A stretch of DNA of 64,000 bases from Bradyrhizobium centrolobii (lineage in GTDB: Bacteria; Pseudomonadota; Alphaproteobacteria; Rhizobiales; Xanthobacteraceae), in the NCBI RefSeq assembly GCF_001641635.1, contig NZ_LUUB01000061.1:1-64000 (forward strand). The letters are read 5' to 3'. The position numbers and the translations under genes were made by a program. Under the pieces are notes generated by a model that saw only the letters and a list, made by a program, of their open reading frames with translations, was not told the origin of the DNA and ran no database searches. Positions within the stretch are counted from its first letter, which is position 1; each line of letters opens with the position of its first letter. Shown here piece by piece: positions 41,609 through 50,851 of the stretch.

Positions 41609-43030
41609 ATGGTCGTGATGACCACCATGGCGGCTGACGCCGAGGTGCACGTGGACTCCGGCAGGGGGACCATCGAAGACATCGCCGGCCGCATGGAGCG
41701 GCTTCCGATGTGCCGCCATCTCTGGCGTCTGGTCGTCCTGATTTCGCTAGGCGGCTTCTTTGAGCTCTATGATCTCTTCTTCACGGGCTACATCGCTCCT
41801 GGACTGACGAGGAGCGGCCTGCTTGCAACGACGACGGCCAACTTCTTCGGCTTTCAGGGGATAGGCGCGTTCGTCGCCGTGACGTTCATTGGCCTGTTCA
41901 TCGGCACGTTCTTTCTCGGCTTCATCCCGGACAAGCTCGGCCGGCGCTTCGTGTTCACCTGGGCGCTGGTCATCTATACCGCAGCGACCGTGATCATGGC
42001 CTTTCAGACCACCACGGAAGGCCTGCTGCTCTGGCGCCTGCTCGCCGGAATCGGGCTGGGCGTCGAGGCGATCACCATCGATGCCTATATCGCCGAACTC
42101 GTTCCGCGCCGCATGCGCGGACGGGCTTTTGCGCTCAACCAGACGATCATGTTCCTCGCGCAGCCGGCGGTCGCGCTGATGGCGTGGTGGCTGGTGCCGC
42201 AATCGCCGCTTGGCTTCGACGGTTGGCGCTGGGTCATCTGCATCGCGGCGTTCGGCGCGGTGATCGTCTGGTTCATCCGTCGCGCCGTTCCGGAAAGCCC
42301 CTTCTGGTTGTCGCAGAGGGGCCGGATCGCAGAGGCGGACGAGGTCCTTTCCGCGATCGAGGCCCGGGCCGAAAAGCAAATCGGCAGCAAACTGGCAGCG
42401 GCGAAACCGATGTTCATTCCCCGGTCCTCGACGACAGCGGCCCTGCCCGACCTCTGGCGCACTCCGTATCTTCCAATCGTCGTGACGCTTATCATATTCA
42501 ACATCTGCCAAGCGTTCGGGTATTACGGTTTTTCGAGCTGGGCACCCACGCTCCTGATAGAGAAGGGCATTACGATCACCAAGAGCCTCGAATACTCCTT
42601 CGTCATCGCGTTTGCCGCGCCGCTCGCCCCGCTCATTGCGATGAGCTACGCGGACAAGGTGGAACGCAAATGGATCATCGTGACCACCGCTTTCATCATC
42701 GCATGCGCCGGGTACGGCTTTGCCGAATTCGTACAGCCTGCGGCCATCATCGCTTGCGGTCTTGCGATCACGTTTGCGAACACGACGCTGTCGTTTGCGT
42801 ACCATGCCTATCAAACGGAAGTCTTTCCGGCGCGCATCCGCGCACAGGCCGCAGGCATCGTCTATTCCGCAAGTCGGGTCGGCGCGATGTTCTCGGGCTT
42901 CATCGTCGCTTTCGTGCTGCGCAATTCCGGCGTCTCAGGCGTCTTTGCGACAATCACGACGGCGATGGTAATCGTCATGCTGGTGATCGGCATTTTCGGG
43001 CCCAGGACCCGCGATCGGGTCGCCGCCTGA
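41609..43030 (+). CDS. MFS transporter (metabolite:H+ symporter type)
   Basis: A 473-residue 12-helix transporter, paralogue of the MFS at 19306-20760. Motifs include DKLGRRFVFTWAL after helix 2, GIGLGVEAITIDAYIAELVP at helix 4, PESPFWLSQRGRIAEADEVL in the central loop, and KVERKWIIVTTAF. ATG at 41609 has GGGAGGAC upstream; the longer frame upstream is non-coding in character. It is divergent from the paralogous lyase/CoA-transferase pair, so both cassettes keep the same three functions. The cargo is probably a carboxylic acid. Confidence 0.87.
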   Translation: MVVMTTMAADAEVHVDSGRGTIEDIAGRMERLPMCRHLWRLVVLISLGGFFELYDLFFTGYIAPGLTRSGLLATTTANFFGFQGIGAFVAVTFIGLFIGTFFLGFIPDKLGRRFVFTWALVIYTAATVIMAFQTTTEGLLLWRLLAGIGLGVEAITIDAYIAELVPRRMRGRAFALNQTIMFLAQPAVALMAWWLVPQSPLGFDGWRWVICIAAFGAVIVWFIRRAVPESPFWLSQRGRIAEADEVLSAIEARAEKQIGSKLAAAKPMFIPRSSTTAALPDLWRTPYLPIVVTLIIFNICQAFGYYGFSSWAPTLLIEKGITITKSLEYSFVIAFAAPLAPLIAMSYADKVERKWIIVTTAFIIACAGYGFAEFVQPAAIIACGLAITFANTTLSFAYHAYQTEVFPARIRAQAAGIVYSASRVGAMFSGFIVAFVLRNSGVSGVFATITTAMVIVMLVIGIFGPRTRDRVAA

Positions 43031-43144
43031 CCAGGCCGGGAACCGCGAGCAGGCCGGCATCGCGTCGATAGAACGACGCGCGGTGCCAGCCGTTGAATGA
43101 GCCCGCCGCAAGCCCGAAGTTATCTTGTTCTGACCACCCGACCT

Positions 43145-44029
43145 TTAGCCCATTCGTTCCGCCGCATACGATCCCGGCGAGGCCGGAAAGACGACCGTCT
43201 TATCGTCGTTGACGAGCACACGGCGATGGATGTGCGCGTGGACGGCGCGGGCGAGAACCTGGCTTTCGACGTCCCTTCCCAGGCTAACGTAGTCTTCTGG
43301 GCTTTGCGCATGCGTGACTCGAATCGTGTCTTGCTCGATGATCGGTCCCTCATCCAGGTCGGCCGTCACGTAGTGGGACGTCGCCCCGATGATCTTCACG
43401 CCCCTCTCAAAGGCCTGCTTGTATGGGTTCGCGCCCTTGAAAGAAGGCAGGAACGAGTGGTGGATGTTGATTATCCGACCGGACATCTTCTTGCACATCT
43501 CATCGGACAGAATCTGCATGTAGCGCGCCAAGATGATGAGTTCGGCCCCGGCCTCCTCGACGATGCGCATCTGCTGAGCTTCGGCGTCTGGCTTGTTTTC
43601 CTTTGTCACACGGACGTAGTGGAAGGGAATGTCGTGGTTTACAACGAGCTTTTGGTAATCGAGATGATTCGAAATCACCGCGACGATGTCTATCGGGAGC
43701 GCGCCGATTCGCCAGCGGTACAGAAGGTCGTTCAGGCAATGGCCGAAGCGCGACACCATGATAACGACCTTCATCCGTTTCGACGCGTCGTGAATGGCCC
43801 ACTTCATGTCGAACTGCTCGGCGACCGTCGGAAAGCCCTCGCGCAAAGTCGATAGCTTCGCGCCTTCCTGTGAGAGGAAGCTCACCCGCATGAAGAAGCG
43901 GTCCGTCTGCGCGTCGTCGAATTGCGAGCTGTCCGTTATGTTGCAACCGTTCTGCGCAAGAAACGTCGAGATCGCGGCAACGATCCCGCGCCTTGCCGGG
44001 CATGTAACGGTGAGGAGAAAACTGGCCAT
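43145..44029 (-). CDS. purU: Formyltetrahydrofolate deformylase
   Basis: A 294-residue PurU. An N-terminal ACT domain (about residues 1-80, FLLTVTCPARRGIVAAIS) is followed by the formyl-transferase-like catalytic domain. NIHHSFLPSFKGANPYKQAF and GATSHYVTADLDEGPIIEQD are diagnostic. It hydrolyses 10-formyl-tetrahydrofolate to formate and free tetrahydrofolate. ATG at 44029 gives the family length. It follows folD by 54 bases. In sarcosine-using bacteria purU often accompanies soxBDAG to recycle folate, which fits the cluster to its right. Confidence 0.93.
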   Translation of the reverse strand: MASFLLTVTCPARRGIVAAISTFLAQNGCNITDSSQFDDAQTDRFFMRVSFLSQEGAKLSTLREGFPTVAEQFDMKWAIHDASKRMKVVIMVSRFGHCLNDLLYRWRIGALPIDIVAVISNHLDYQKLVVNHDIPFHYVRVTKENKPDAEAQQMRIVEEAGAELIILARYMQILSDEMCKKMSGRIINIHHSFLPSFKGANPYKQAFERGVKIIGATSHYVTADLDEGPIIEQDTIRVTHAQSPEDYVSLGRDVESQVLARAVHAHIHRRVLVNDDKTVVFPASPGSYAAERMG

Positions 44030-44083
44030 GAAGAGAACTCGAAGGGTTGCGGCTGTCGCCGGATGGTGAAGCGCTTGCGGCAC

Positions 44084-44974
44084 TCAGGCCGTCAAGCCGA
44101 CGGGTTCGGGGAGGTTTCTGGCTCGATGCGCCGCGGTCAGGGTGTTGACGAGCAGACACGCGATGGTCATAGGGCCGACGCCGCCCGGAACAGGCGTGAT
44201 CGCGCCGGCGACGGAAGTCGCCTCACCGAAGTCGACGTCGCCGACGAGACGGAACTTTCCGTCGCGTTCGACGCGATTGATGCCGACGTCGATTACGGAA
44301 GCTCCGGGCTTTATCCAATCGCCGCGGATCATTTCGGGCCGGCCGACTGCGGCGACGAGGATGTCGGCTCGCCGACATACCGACGGGAGGTCGCGCGTTC
44401 GGCTGTGCGCAACGGTGACCGTGCAATTCGCTGCGATTAGAAGCTGCGCCAACGGCTTCCCGACGATGTTCGACCGTCCCACGATCACGGCCTCGAGGCC
44501 CGAAAGGTCGCCGTGGACCTCCTTCAGCATCATCATGCAGCCGAGGGGCGTACACGGCACCAAAGCCCGCTGTCCGGTCCCCAGAAGTCCAACGTTCGAG
44601 ATGTGGAAGCCGTCGACGTCCTTGTGCGGTGCGATCGCGTTGATGACACGATCCGAACTCATGTGAGGCGGGAGGGGCAACTGAACCAGTATGCCATCAA
44701 CGGCCGCGTCACGATTGAGCTTCGCGATCAGCGCCAGCAATTCGTCCTCGGACGCATCGGCGGACAGGCGATGCTCGAACGAGTTCATTCCGACTTCGCG
44801 GGTCTGGCTGCTTTTGTTGCGTACATAGACTCGAGAAGCGGGATCTTCGCCCACGAGCACGACGGCCAGGCCGCAGACGACGCCGTGATCATCGCGAAGC
44901 CTTGCAGCGATCTCGGCCGCCCGGCGGCGGATCTGGGCCGCGGCGGCTTTTCCATCGATAATTCCACGTCTCAT
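44084..44974 (-). CDS. folD: Methylenetetrahydrofolate dehydrogenase/cyclohydrolase
   Basis: A 296-residue FolD, which oxidises 5,10-methylene-tetrahydrofolate to methenyl and then 10-formyl-tetrahydrofolate. YVRNKSSQTREVGM contains the catalytic Lys, and DGILVQLPLPPHM, VIVGRSNIVGKPLAQLL and TPVPGGVGPMTIA are signature blocks. ATG at 44974 (MRRGIIDG) is the normal start. It lies between the ABC importer genes and purU on the minus strand. This is probably a dedicated copy for C1 units made by sarcosine oxidase, since a housekeeping folD would usually lie elsewhere. Confidence 0.93.
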   Translation of the reverse strand: MRRGIIDGKAAAAQIRRRAAEIAARLRDDHGVVCGLAVVLVGEDPASRVYVRNKSSQTREVGMNSFEHRLSADASEDELLALIAKLNRDAAVDGILVQLPLPPHMSSDRVINAIAPHKDVDGFHISNVGLLGTGQRALVPCTPLGCMMMLKEVHGDLSGLEAVIVGRSNIVGKPLAQLLIAANCTVTVAHSRTRDLPSVCRRADILVAAVGRPEMIRGDWIKPGASVIDVGINRVERDGKFRLVGDVDFGEATSVAGAITPVPGGVGPMTIACLLVNTLTAAHRARNLPEPVGLTA

Positions 44975-45016
44975 TACGCTGCTCCGATTATCTTGAACGA
45001 ATGTCTGCCGCGATAA

Positions 45017-45208
45017 TGCATATGGTTCACCCTTTCGCCTCACATCGATGAGGCCGTTCTCCAAGCGCTCTGGCCGTGCTTCCAACGCGCTTTGGCCCTC
45101 GCGGGCGCCAATGACGACAGCCGCTTCAATGCGCTGTCGATCTGGAAACCTCTTTACGGGCCGGGCTATTCCGCGCTGCTGTCTCGTATCGGCCCTGCAC
45201 TCCGATGA
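45017..45208 (+). pseudogene. Possible orphan C-terminal gene fragment
   Basis: After a TAA at 45014, 63 codons stay open to TGA at 45206 without a start codon near the beginning. The peptide (HIDEAVLQALWPCFQRALAL, then FNALSIWKPLYGPGYSALL) looks protein-like and ends directly against the convergent permease stop. I do not recognise a family. It may be a gene remnant or chance. Confidence 0.25.
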
Positions 45209-46003
45209 TCACTTTGAGACGGCCTTTCCGAGCCCGATGGCCCGCTCCACGATAAGCACGATGCCGAGCGTGCCGAGCACCAGGAGCGCAGAGACGGCGG
45301 CGACGAGCGGATCGGTCCAGCTCTCCACGTAATGGTAGAGCGAGACGGGGAGCAGTTTGAGCTGCGTCCCCGCAATGAACAGCGAAATCACGACTTCATC
45401 GAACGAAACGATGAAGGCTAGCGCTGCGGACGCGACGAGTGCAGGCGTCATGAGCGGCAGAGTGATCTGACGAAAGACCTGCCACGGCGCCGCGCCGAGC
45501 GTTCCAGCGGCATCTTCGACGAATGAGGGCATGGTACCGAGGCCCGTCATCAGCACTCTCAAGGCATAAGGCAGCGTAATGACCAGGTGCGCAATGACGA
45601 CCCCGGGCCAACTGCTCACCAGGCCGTATCCGGCGAATATGACGAGGATGGCGAGGCCCAGGACGATGCTTGGAAGCAGGAGCGGCGCGGTGAACAGGGA
45701 AATCAAGGCGTCTTGCCCCCGAAAACTCCATCGCGTCAACGCCACAGCCGCAGGCATCGCGACTACGAGCGTTATGACGGTCACGCAAGCCGCGATCAGC
45801 AGGCTGTTCCGAAAAGCCGTCACCATCTCTTCGTTGTGAAGAAGAGCGACGTACCACCTGGCACTCCAGGCCGATGGTGGCCAGGCGACATAGGCGTCGG
45901 CGGAGAATGATATGGGGAATACGAGGATGACCGGCGCAAGCAGAAACATCAGTATCAAAATGATGCTCAGTGCGTGAACACCTCTCGCGATCTTTGGCAG
46001 CAC
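45209..46003 (-). CDS. ABC importer permease (PotC-like)
   Basis: A 264-residue inner-membrane permease with six predicted helices and the binding-protein-dependent signature DAAGTLGAAPWQVFRQITLP that contacts the ATPase. The start is GTG at 46003 with AGGGGG upstream, 11 bases after the preceding permease stop; longer starts would add non-membrane sequence. It belongs to the spermidine/putrescine-type (Pot) family, which also carries other small cations and organic acids. It forms one importer with the genes at 46015-49069. Confidence 0.87.
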   Translation of the reverse strand: MLPKIARGVHALSIILILMFLLAPVILVFPISFSADAYVAWPPSAWSARWYVALLHNEEMVTAFRNSLLIAACVTVITLVVAMPAAVALTRWSFRGQDALISLFTAPLLLPSIVLGLAILVIFAGYGLVSSWPGVVIAHLVITLPYALRVLMTGLGTMPSFVEDAAGTLGAAPWQVFRQITLPLMTPALVASAALAFIVSFDEVVISLFIAGTQLKLLPVSLYHYVESWTDPLVAAVSALLVLGTLGIVLIVERAIGLGKAVSK

Positions 46004-46014
46004 GACCGAGCCCC

Positions 46015-46881
46015 CTACTCTACGATCTTGGAAAGTTGGCCGTAGAACAGCAGGGCTGTTCCGAACACGATCAGAATCAGGACGGACAAGCACGCGGCAA
46101 CCGGCCAGTTCAACGTGACGATGGCTTGGTCGTAGATCTCGGTCGCCAGCAGCGCGACCCGCCCGCCTCCCAGCATCTTGGGCGTAATGAAGCTACTCAC
46201 CGCGAGCACGAAGCAGAGAAGGCACCCGAGCAGAATTCCCGGCATGCTGAGCGGGAGAACGATCCGGCGGAATACGGTAAAAGGGCCGGCTCCAAGCGTC
46301 TCCGCGGCCTGTTCCAGCGTCGCATCGAGTTTTCCGAACCCGGAGAGAAGCGACAGTATCATGTAAGGCATGAGGATTTCGGTCATGCCGATGATGACGC
46401 CCAGCTGATTGTTGATCAATCGCGGCGGCGTCAGATTGAACGAACGCAACACGGCCGGCAAGAAGCGCTGGTCGCCGAGGATCACCATCCAACCGTAGGT
46501 ACGCACCACGGCCGAGATCAATAGCGGCGAGATGCAGAGCACGATGAGAAGCGCCTTGGCTCTTGTCGCACGGCTGACGAACAATGCGAGAGGATAGGAA
46601 AGCACCAGCGTGACGAGCGTGATCAATGCCCCGATCCAGACCGTTCGCCACAACATCGACCAGTAGTATGCATCCGAGATCAATGAACTCCAGGTCGACA
46701 GATCAAAACCCTCATTCATCGCTCCCGTAGCCGCCGCGCTGCGGAAGGACATGGCTGCGAGATTCGCCACGGGCGCGACGAAGACCAGGATGTTCACGAG
46801 AACGATCGGGAGCAGGAGGGTGGACAGCAGCGATCCCCCTCCGCTCTTTGCGTCGTTCGCTTCGAGCGCGGAAACGGTCAT
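46015..46881 (-). CDS. ABC importer permease (PotB-like)
   Basis: A 288-residue permease with six helices. ATPase-contact motif: QAAETLGAGPFTVFRRIVLP. ATG at 46881 overlaps the ATPase stop by four bases, and GGAGG lies just upstream. It pairs with the PotC-like permease. Pot-type importers take polyamines, but related systems also move mannopine-type and other small nitrogen compounds; here the neighbouring hydantoinase and sarcosine oxidase genes suggest an N-methylated compound. Confidence 0.87.
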   Translation of the reverse strand: MTVSALEANDAKSGGGSLLSTLLLPIVLVNILVFVAPVANLAAMSFRSAAATGAMNEGFDLSTWSSLISDAYYWSMLWRTVWIGALITLVTLVLSYPLALFVSRATRAKALLIVLCISPLLISAVVRTYGWMVILGDQRFLPAVLRSFNLTPPRLINNQLGVIIGMTEILMPYMILSLLSGFGKLDATLEQAAETLGAGPFTVFRRIVLPLSMPGILLGCLLCFVLAVSSFITPKMLGGGRVALLATEIYDQAIVTLNWPVAACLSVLILIVFGTALLFYGQLSKIVE

Positions 46882-47951
46882 CCCGTCGCCTCCGAGGAGA
46901 AGGTAAGAGTGTCTCGCGTTTTCCATCGCAGCGTAACGGAATCGCCGGGCTGAAAGGGATCCGTCGCCGAGCTCGTGGCCTTTTCGACCTGCAAGAGACC
47001 AGCTGCCGTCGCGACCGCATACTGGAGCGTATCCCCGACGTAGTTGATGTGTCGGATCGTTCCGACAACCACATTCGCCTCCGGCGAGCCCACACTTGCT
47101 TCTCCGGCCGCTTCGAGATCGATGCGATGAGGGCGGATCATGATGAGGACACGCCCTGCACCACCGCTGGCGTTCGCGCGGACGAGCGAGTCGCCGACTG
47201 CGATGGCGCCGTCGTTACGCCATTGTCCGTCCAATCGGTTGATGCGCCCCACGAACTCGGCCACCATCGGCGTGGCCGGCCTCTCGTAGATATCGAGAGG
47301 AGTTCCGATCTGCTCCAACTTGCCGCGGTTCATCACGACGATCCGATCGCATATTGCCATGGCTTCCGTTTGATCGTGCGTGACGAAGACGGTGGTCATC
47401 CGCAGTCGCTGCTGTATCTCCCGGATCTCGTTGCGCATGTTGTCACGCAGTTTCGCATCGAGATTCGAGAGAGGTTCGTCCAGCAGCAGAATATCGGGCT
47501 CTACCACCAGCGCCCGGGCCAGGGCGACGCGCTGTTGTTGGCCGCCTGAAAGTTCGCGAGGCTTGCGATCCGCGACGCCCTCCAAACGAACCATCGCGAG
47601 CGCCGATGCGACCCGCTTTGCGATATCCTGCTTTCTTATCTTGCGCATTTGCAGCCCGAACGCGACGTTCTCCGCGATGGTCATATGCGGGAATAGCGCG
47701 TAGGACTGGAACATCACTCCCATGTTGCGTCGGTAGGTCGGCAGGCGGGTGACATCCTGACCGCCGACCTTGATCTTACCCGACGTCGCCTGGACGAGGC
47801 CGCTGATCATCCGAAGGGTCGTGGTCTTGCCGCAACCGGACGGGCCCAATAGGCCGAGCAACTCGCCCTGGCCGAGCGAGAAGGACAGATCGGCCACCGA
47901 CGGCGCCAAGTGACCGTACCGCTTCTCTAGTGATTCAACCTCTAGATACAA
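46878..47951 (-). CDS. ABC importer ATPase (PotA-like)
   Basis: A 357-residue ATPase. Walker A GPSGCGKTT is at about residue 36, the signature LSGGQQQRVALARAL near 138, Walker B DILLLDEPLSNLDAKL and the switch His in THDQTEAM. A C-terminal TOBE-like domain (about 275-357) is typical of PotA and other regulatory ATPases. The start codon is TTG at 47951 with GGGAAG upstream; no better ATG lies nearby. The coupling with both permeases shows one importer. Confidence 0.9.
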   Translation of the reverse strand: MYLEVESLEKRYGHLAPSVADLSFSLGQGELLGLLGPSGCGKTTTLRMISGLVQATSGKIKVGGQDVTRLPTYRRNMGVMFQSYALFPHMTIAENVAFGLQMRKIRKQDIAKRVASALAMVRLEGVADRKPRELSGGQQQRVALARALVVEPDILLLDEPLSNLDAKLRDNMRNEIREIQQRLRMTTVFVTHDQTEAMAICDRIVVMNRGKLEQIGTPLDIYERPATPMVAEFVGRINRLDGQWRNDGAIAVGDSLVRANASGGAGRVLIMIRPHRIDLEAAGEASVGSPEANVVVGTIRHINYVGDTLQYAVATAAGLLQVEKATSSATDPFQPGDSVTLRWKTRDTLTFSSEATG

Positions 47952-48006
47952 TGTCTTCCCGTCACTTGCGTGACGCTCCCGCGGTGCCGATCCTGGAACG
48001 AGATGC

Positions 48007-49069
48007 CTAGCTGCGGCTAATAACGTTCCTACGCCATTGCTCGGTGATCTTGTCCCTGAACTTGGCGACCTCGATCCAATCCACGTCGATCATTCGAGCC
48101 ATCCGCTCCGGCGTGGTAGCAGTCCGTTTCCGCGCGTCCTCGGAAATTGATGCGTTCTTGTTCGTTGGAACGTAGGAGAGCTCTTCAGTGAACCTCGATT
48201 GCGTTTCCCCGCTCAACGCGTATGACATGAACTGGAGGGCCGCCTCGGGTTGCTTGGATCCGTTGACGAGATTGATCGTGTTGATCTGGGAGATCGAGCC
48301 TTCTTCGGGCATCGCGGCCGCCATGCGATCCGGATTCTGCTTCGAAACAGTCTGCGCTCGCGCATTGTATCCGCCCCCCAGATCGACGACCCCGTTCGCC
48401 ACCGCCGCATAGGGATTAGGCTTGGGATCCCACGTCTGCACGAGGGGCGCCATCTCCGCCAGCAGTTGAATTCCCTTGTCTATCGACTGGCGATAGTCAC
48501 CACCTCCGGCCAGTTTGTTGGCAATCAGCGTCAGTCCAACCCCCCACCAGATTCGGAGGAGCATCGATTGCGATGCGGCCCGCATGCTTCTTGTCCCAAA
48601 GCTCCTTCCATGATGTCGGCGGCGTTGCAAACTTGCCGGGGGCATACATCAGTACGAGCGCGTCGAATGTCACGGCGGGACCAGGCACTCCCTGGATCAG
48701 GGCCGCGGGAACCAACTCCTTCATCACCGGAAGCTGTTCGGCGGTCACGGGCTTGTAGATGTTTTCGTCCCCGCCGGCCTTGGCGACCACGACGTCCATG
48801 ATGCAGACGTCGATTTGAGGAGCCGCCTTTTGCGCTCGCAGCATCCCGAGGTTTTGGGCGGACGTCGGCATCCCCATATAGTCCACGCGAATCCCGGGAT
48901 TTGCCTTCATGAACGGTTCGATGACGGTTCTCTTGTAGATGTCCTCGAAGATATCGCTGTAAGCGGCGACCGTGATCTTCCTTTCCTGGGCGCTTGCTTT
49001 GCTCACCCACGGCATCGCTACACCGAGGGCGCCTAGAGCCAATACCTTGCGTCGCGTCAAATCTTGCAT
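48007..49069 (-). pseudogene. Extracellular solute-binding protein, frameshifted
   Basis: Two frames together make one PotD/Pot-type binding protein of about 350 residues. The first (49069 down to 48497) begins MQDLTRRKVLALGALGVAMP, a twin-arginine signal, and follows the family through PNLVGG. The second (to 48007) resumes at VGLTLIANKLAGGGDY and runs to the C-terminus with NPYAAVANGVVDLGGGY and EEGSISQINTINLVNG. The break falls in a run of six C at 48540-48545 (G on the coding strand); removing one base restores a single frame. It may be a true mutation, a slippage site or an assembly error. It is otherwise intact and lies beside its ATPase and permeases. Confidence 0.85.
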
Positions 49070-49171
49070 CGGACTTCTCCCTATCTTGGACTAAAAACTC
49101 TTCGGAGTCTTGTCCCGGCCAGCGCTTCAGTTTCCGGACGGAGATTTCTGCGGCCCGCTTCGGCGCGAAGC

Positions 49172-50851
49172 TCAGGCCGTACCGGAATAGTGTTGCTTCA
49201 CATACGCCTCGGAAAATTTGCCCGAGGCGATGTCCTCGCGGATCGCTTCGGGGCGTCGCTCGACTGGCGGACCGTACCCGCCGGCTCCCGCGGTCTCGAG
49301 CACTGCGACGGCGTCCGGGTCCAGGCGAACACAGGAGGCTTTGGCGGCAAGCGCCGTGACTTGCCCGGTATCCGAACGGACGTAAAACCGTCCAGTGGCG
49401 CCGTCTTCGCCGCCGAACAGTCCCCAGGGCCGGTGAACGAAGCGTTCGCCGACTCCATTGAACTCGCACACTTGTCCAATCGGCCGAATCGTGCGCCGGA
49501 TTCCCAAGCCGCCGCGGAAGCGGCCCGCTCCGCCGGTATCCTCGATCAAGGAGTACTCCTCGACGCGTAGAGGATATTCGAGCTCGATCGCTTCCACGGG
49601 GAGGTTCGAGGTGTTGGTAATATTGACCTGGACGCCGTCCTTGCCGTCGAATGTCGCGCGGGCCCCCATACCACCGCCAAGCGTCTCCAGGTAGACGTAG
49701 AGCTGTCCCGTCCTCGGATCCGTTCCGGCAAATACGGCGCTCGTGTTTGCTCCGTTTGTGGCCGCTACCACACGGTCCGGCACCTGCTCCGCGAGGGCGC
49801 CGAATACGCAATCGACGACTCTTTGGCAAGAGTTGGCACGCAAGGCGACCGCCGCGGGAGCAACGCAATTCACGAAGGAGCCGCGGGGTGCCTTGATTTC
49901 GATCGCATCGAAAATGCCTTGGTTGTTGGGCACATTTGGGTCGAGCAGAGCCTTGAGGGCGAAGCACACCGCCGACTGCGTCGCGTTGAAAACCATATTG
50001 AAGTTGCCAGGCACCTGCGGATCGCTTCCTTCGAAATCGAACAGAATGCGGTCGCCCGCTTTTTCGATTCTCAGCGCGATCTTGATATTCTCGGTGCCCG
50101 CGCCGTCATCATCCATGAAATCGGTGAAGGCGTAGACGCCATCGGGAAGCGTTGCGATCGCCTTCCTCATTCGCATTTCGGTGCGTGCAATCACTTCCCT
50201 GAAGATCACCGAAATCCTGTCGCCGCCATGCTCCCGCAGCACGTCCTCGAGCCTGGCAACTCCCAGCTTGCAGGCTGCGATCTGTGCGTTGAGGTCGCCG
50301 CGGCGCTCTTCCTCCAGGCGCATGTTGAGCAAGAGAAGAGTGAGCAGGTCCTGATCAAGCACGCCCTTGGAGTAAAGGCGCATGATCGGAATCCGCAGTC
50401 CCTCCTTGTAGATCTCGTTGAGACCTCCGGACATCGAGCCGACCGCCGCTCCGCCGACGTCAGCGTGGTGGATGATGTTGGCGACGAAGCCGATGAGGCG
50501 CGCACCCTCGAACACGGGCATCGCCATGTTGATGTCCGGAAGATGCGTTCCGCCCGCGACGTGCGGGTCGTTGGCGATGAAAACGTCTCCGGGATGGATG
50601 TCATTCCCAAATCTGTTCAGAATGAACTTCGTCAGACCTCGCATCGATGCGAGATGGATGGGCAGCGCCATTTCTGCCTGCAAGACCAGTCTTCCCTGCG
50701 CGTCGGCGATAGCCGTGGAGTGGTCATGGCGCTCCTTCACATTCGTGGAGAACGCGCTCCGCATGATGCTGATGAAGCATTCGTCGGCGATCGACTTCAG
50801 GCCGTTCCAGGAGATTTCGAGAGAAATCGGATCAATCACGATCTCAGACAT
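49172..50851 (-). CDS. hyuB: Hydantoinase B/oxoprolinase family protein
   Basis: A 559-residue HyuB-type subunit, which with HyuA hydrolyses hydantoins or 5-oxoproline in an ATP-dependent manner. The start region DPISLEISWNGLKSIADECF and the block IHPGDVFIANDPHVAGGTHL, followed by LPDINMAMPVF, are diagnostic. Its start overlaps the HyuA stop by eight bases. The pair N-methylhydantoinase A/B opens N-methylhydantoin to N-carbamoylsarcosine, which would link naturally to the sarcosine oxidase genes here. Substrate assignment is by context only; acetone-carboxylase-like relatives exist but use a third subunit not seen here. Confidence 0.88.
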   Translation of the reverse strand: MSEIVIDPISLEISWNGLKSIADECFISIMRSAFSTNVKERHDHSTAIADAQGRLVLQAEMALPIHLASMRGLTKFILNRFGNDIHPGDVFIANDPHVAGGTHLPDINMAMPVFEGARLIGFVANIIHHADVGGAAVGSMSGGLNEIYKEGLRIPIMRLYSKGVLDQDLLTLLLLNMRLEEERRGDLNAQIAACKLGVARLEDVLREHGGDRISVIFREVIARTEMRMRKAIATLPDGVYAFTDFMDDDGAGTENIKIALRIEKAGDRILFDFEGSDPQVPGNFNMVFNATQSAVCFALKALLDPNVPNNQGIFDAIEIKAPRGSFVNCVAPAAVALRANSCQRVVDCVFGALAEQVPDRVVAATNGANTSAVFAGTDPRTGQLYVYLETLGGGMGARATFDGKDGVQVNITNTSNLPVEAIELEYPLRVEEYSLIEDTGGAGRFRGGLGIRRTIRPIGQVCEFNGVGERFVHRPWGLFGGEDGATGRFYVRSDTGQVTALAAKASCVRLDPDAVAVLETAGAGGYGPPVERRPEAIREDIASGKFSEAYVKQHYSGTA

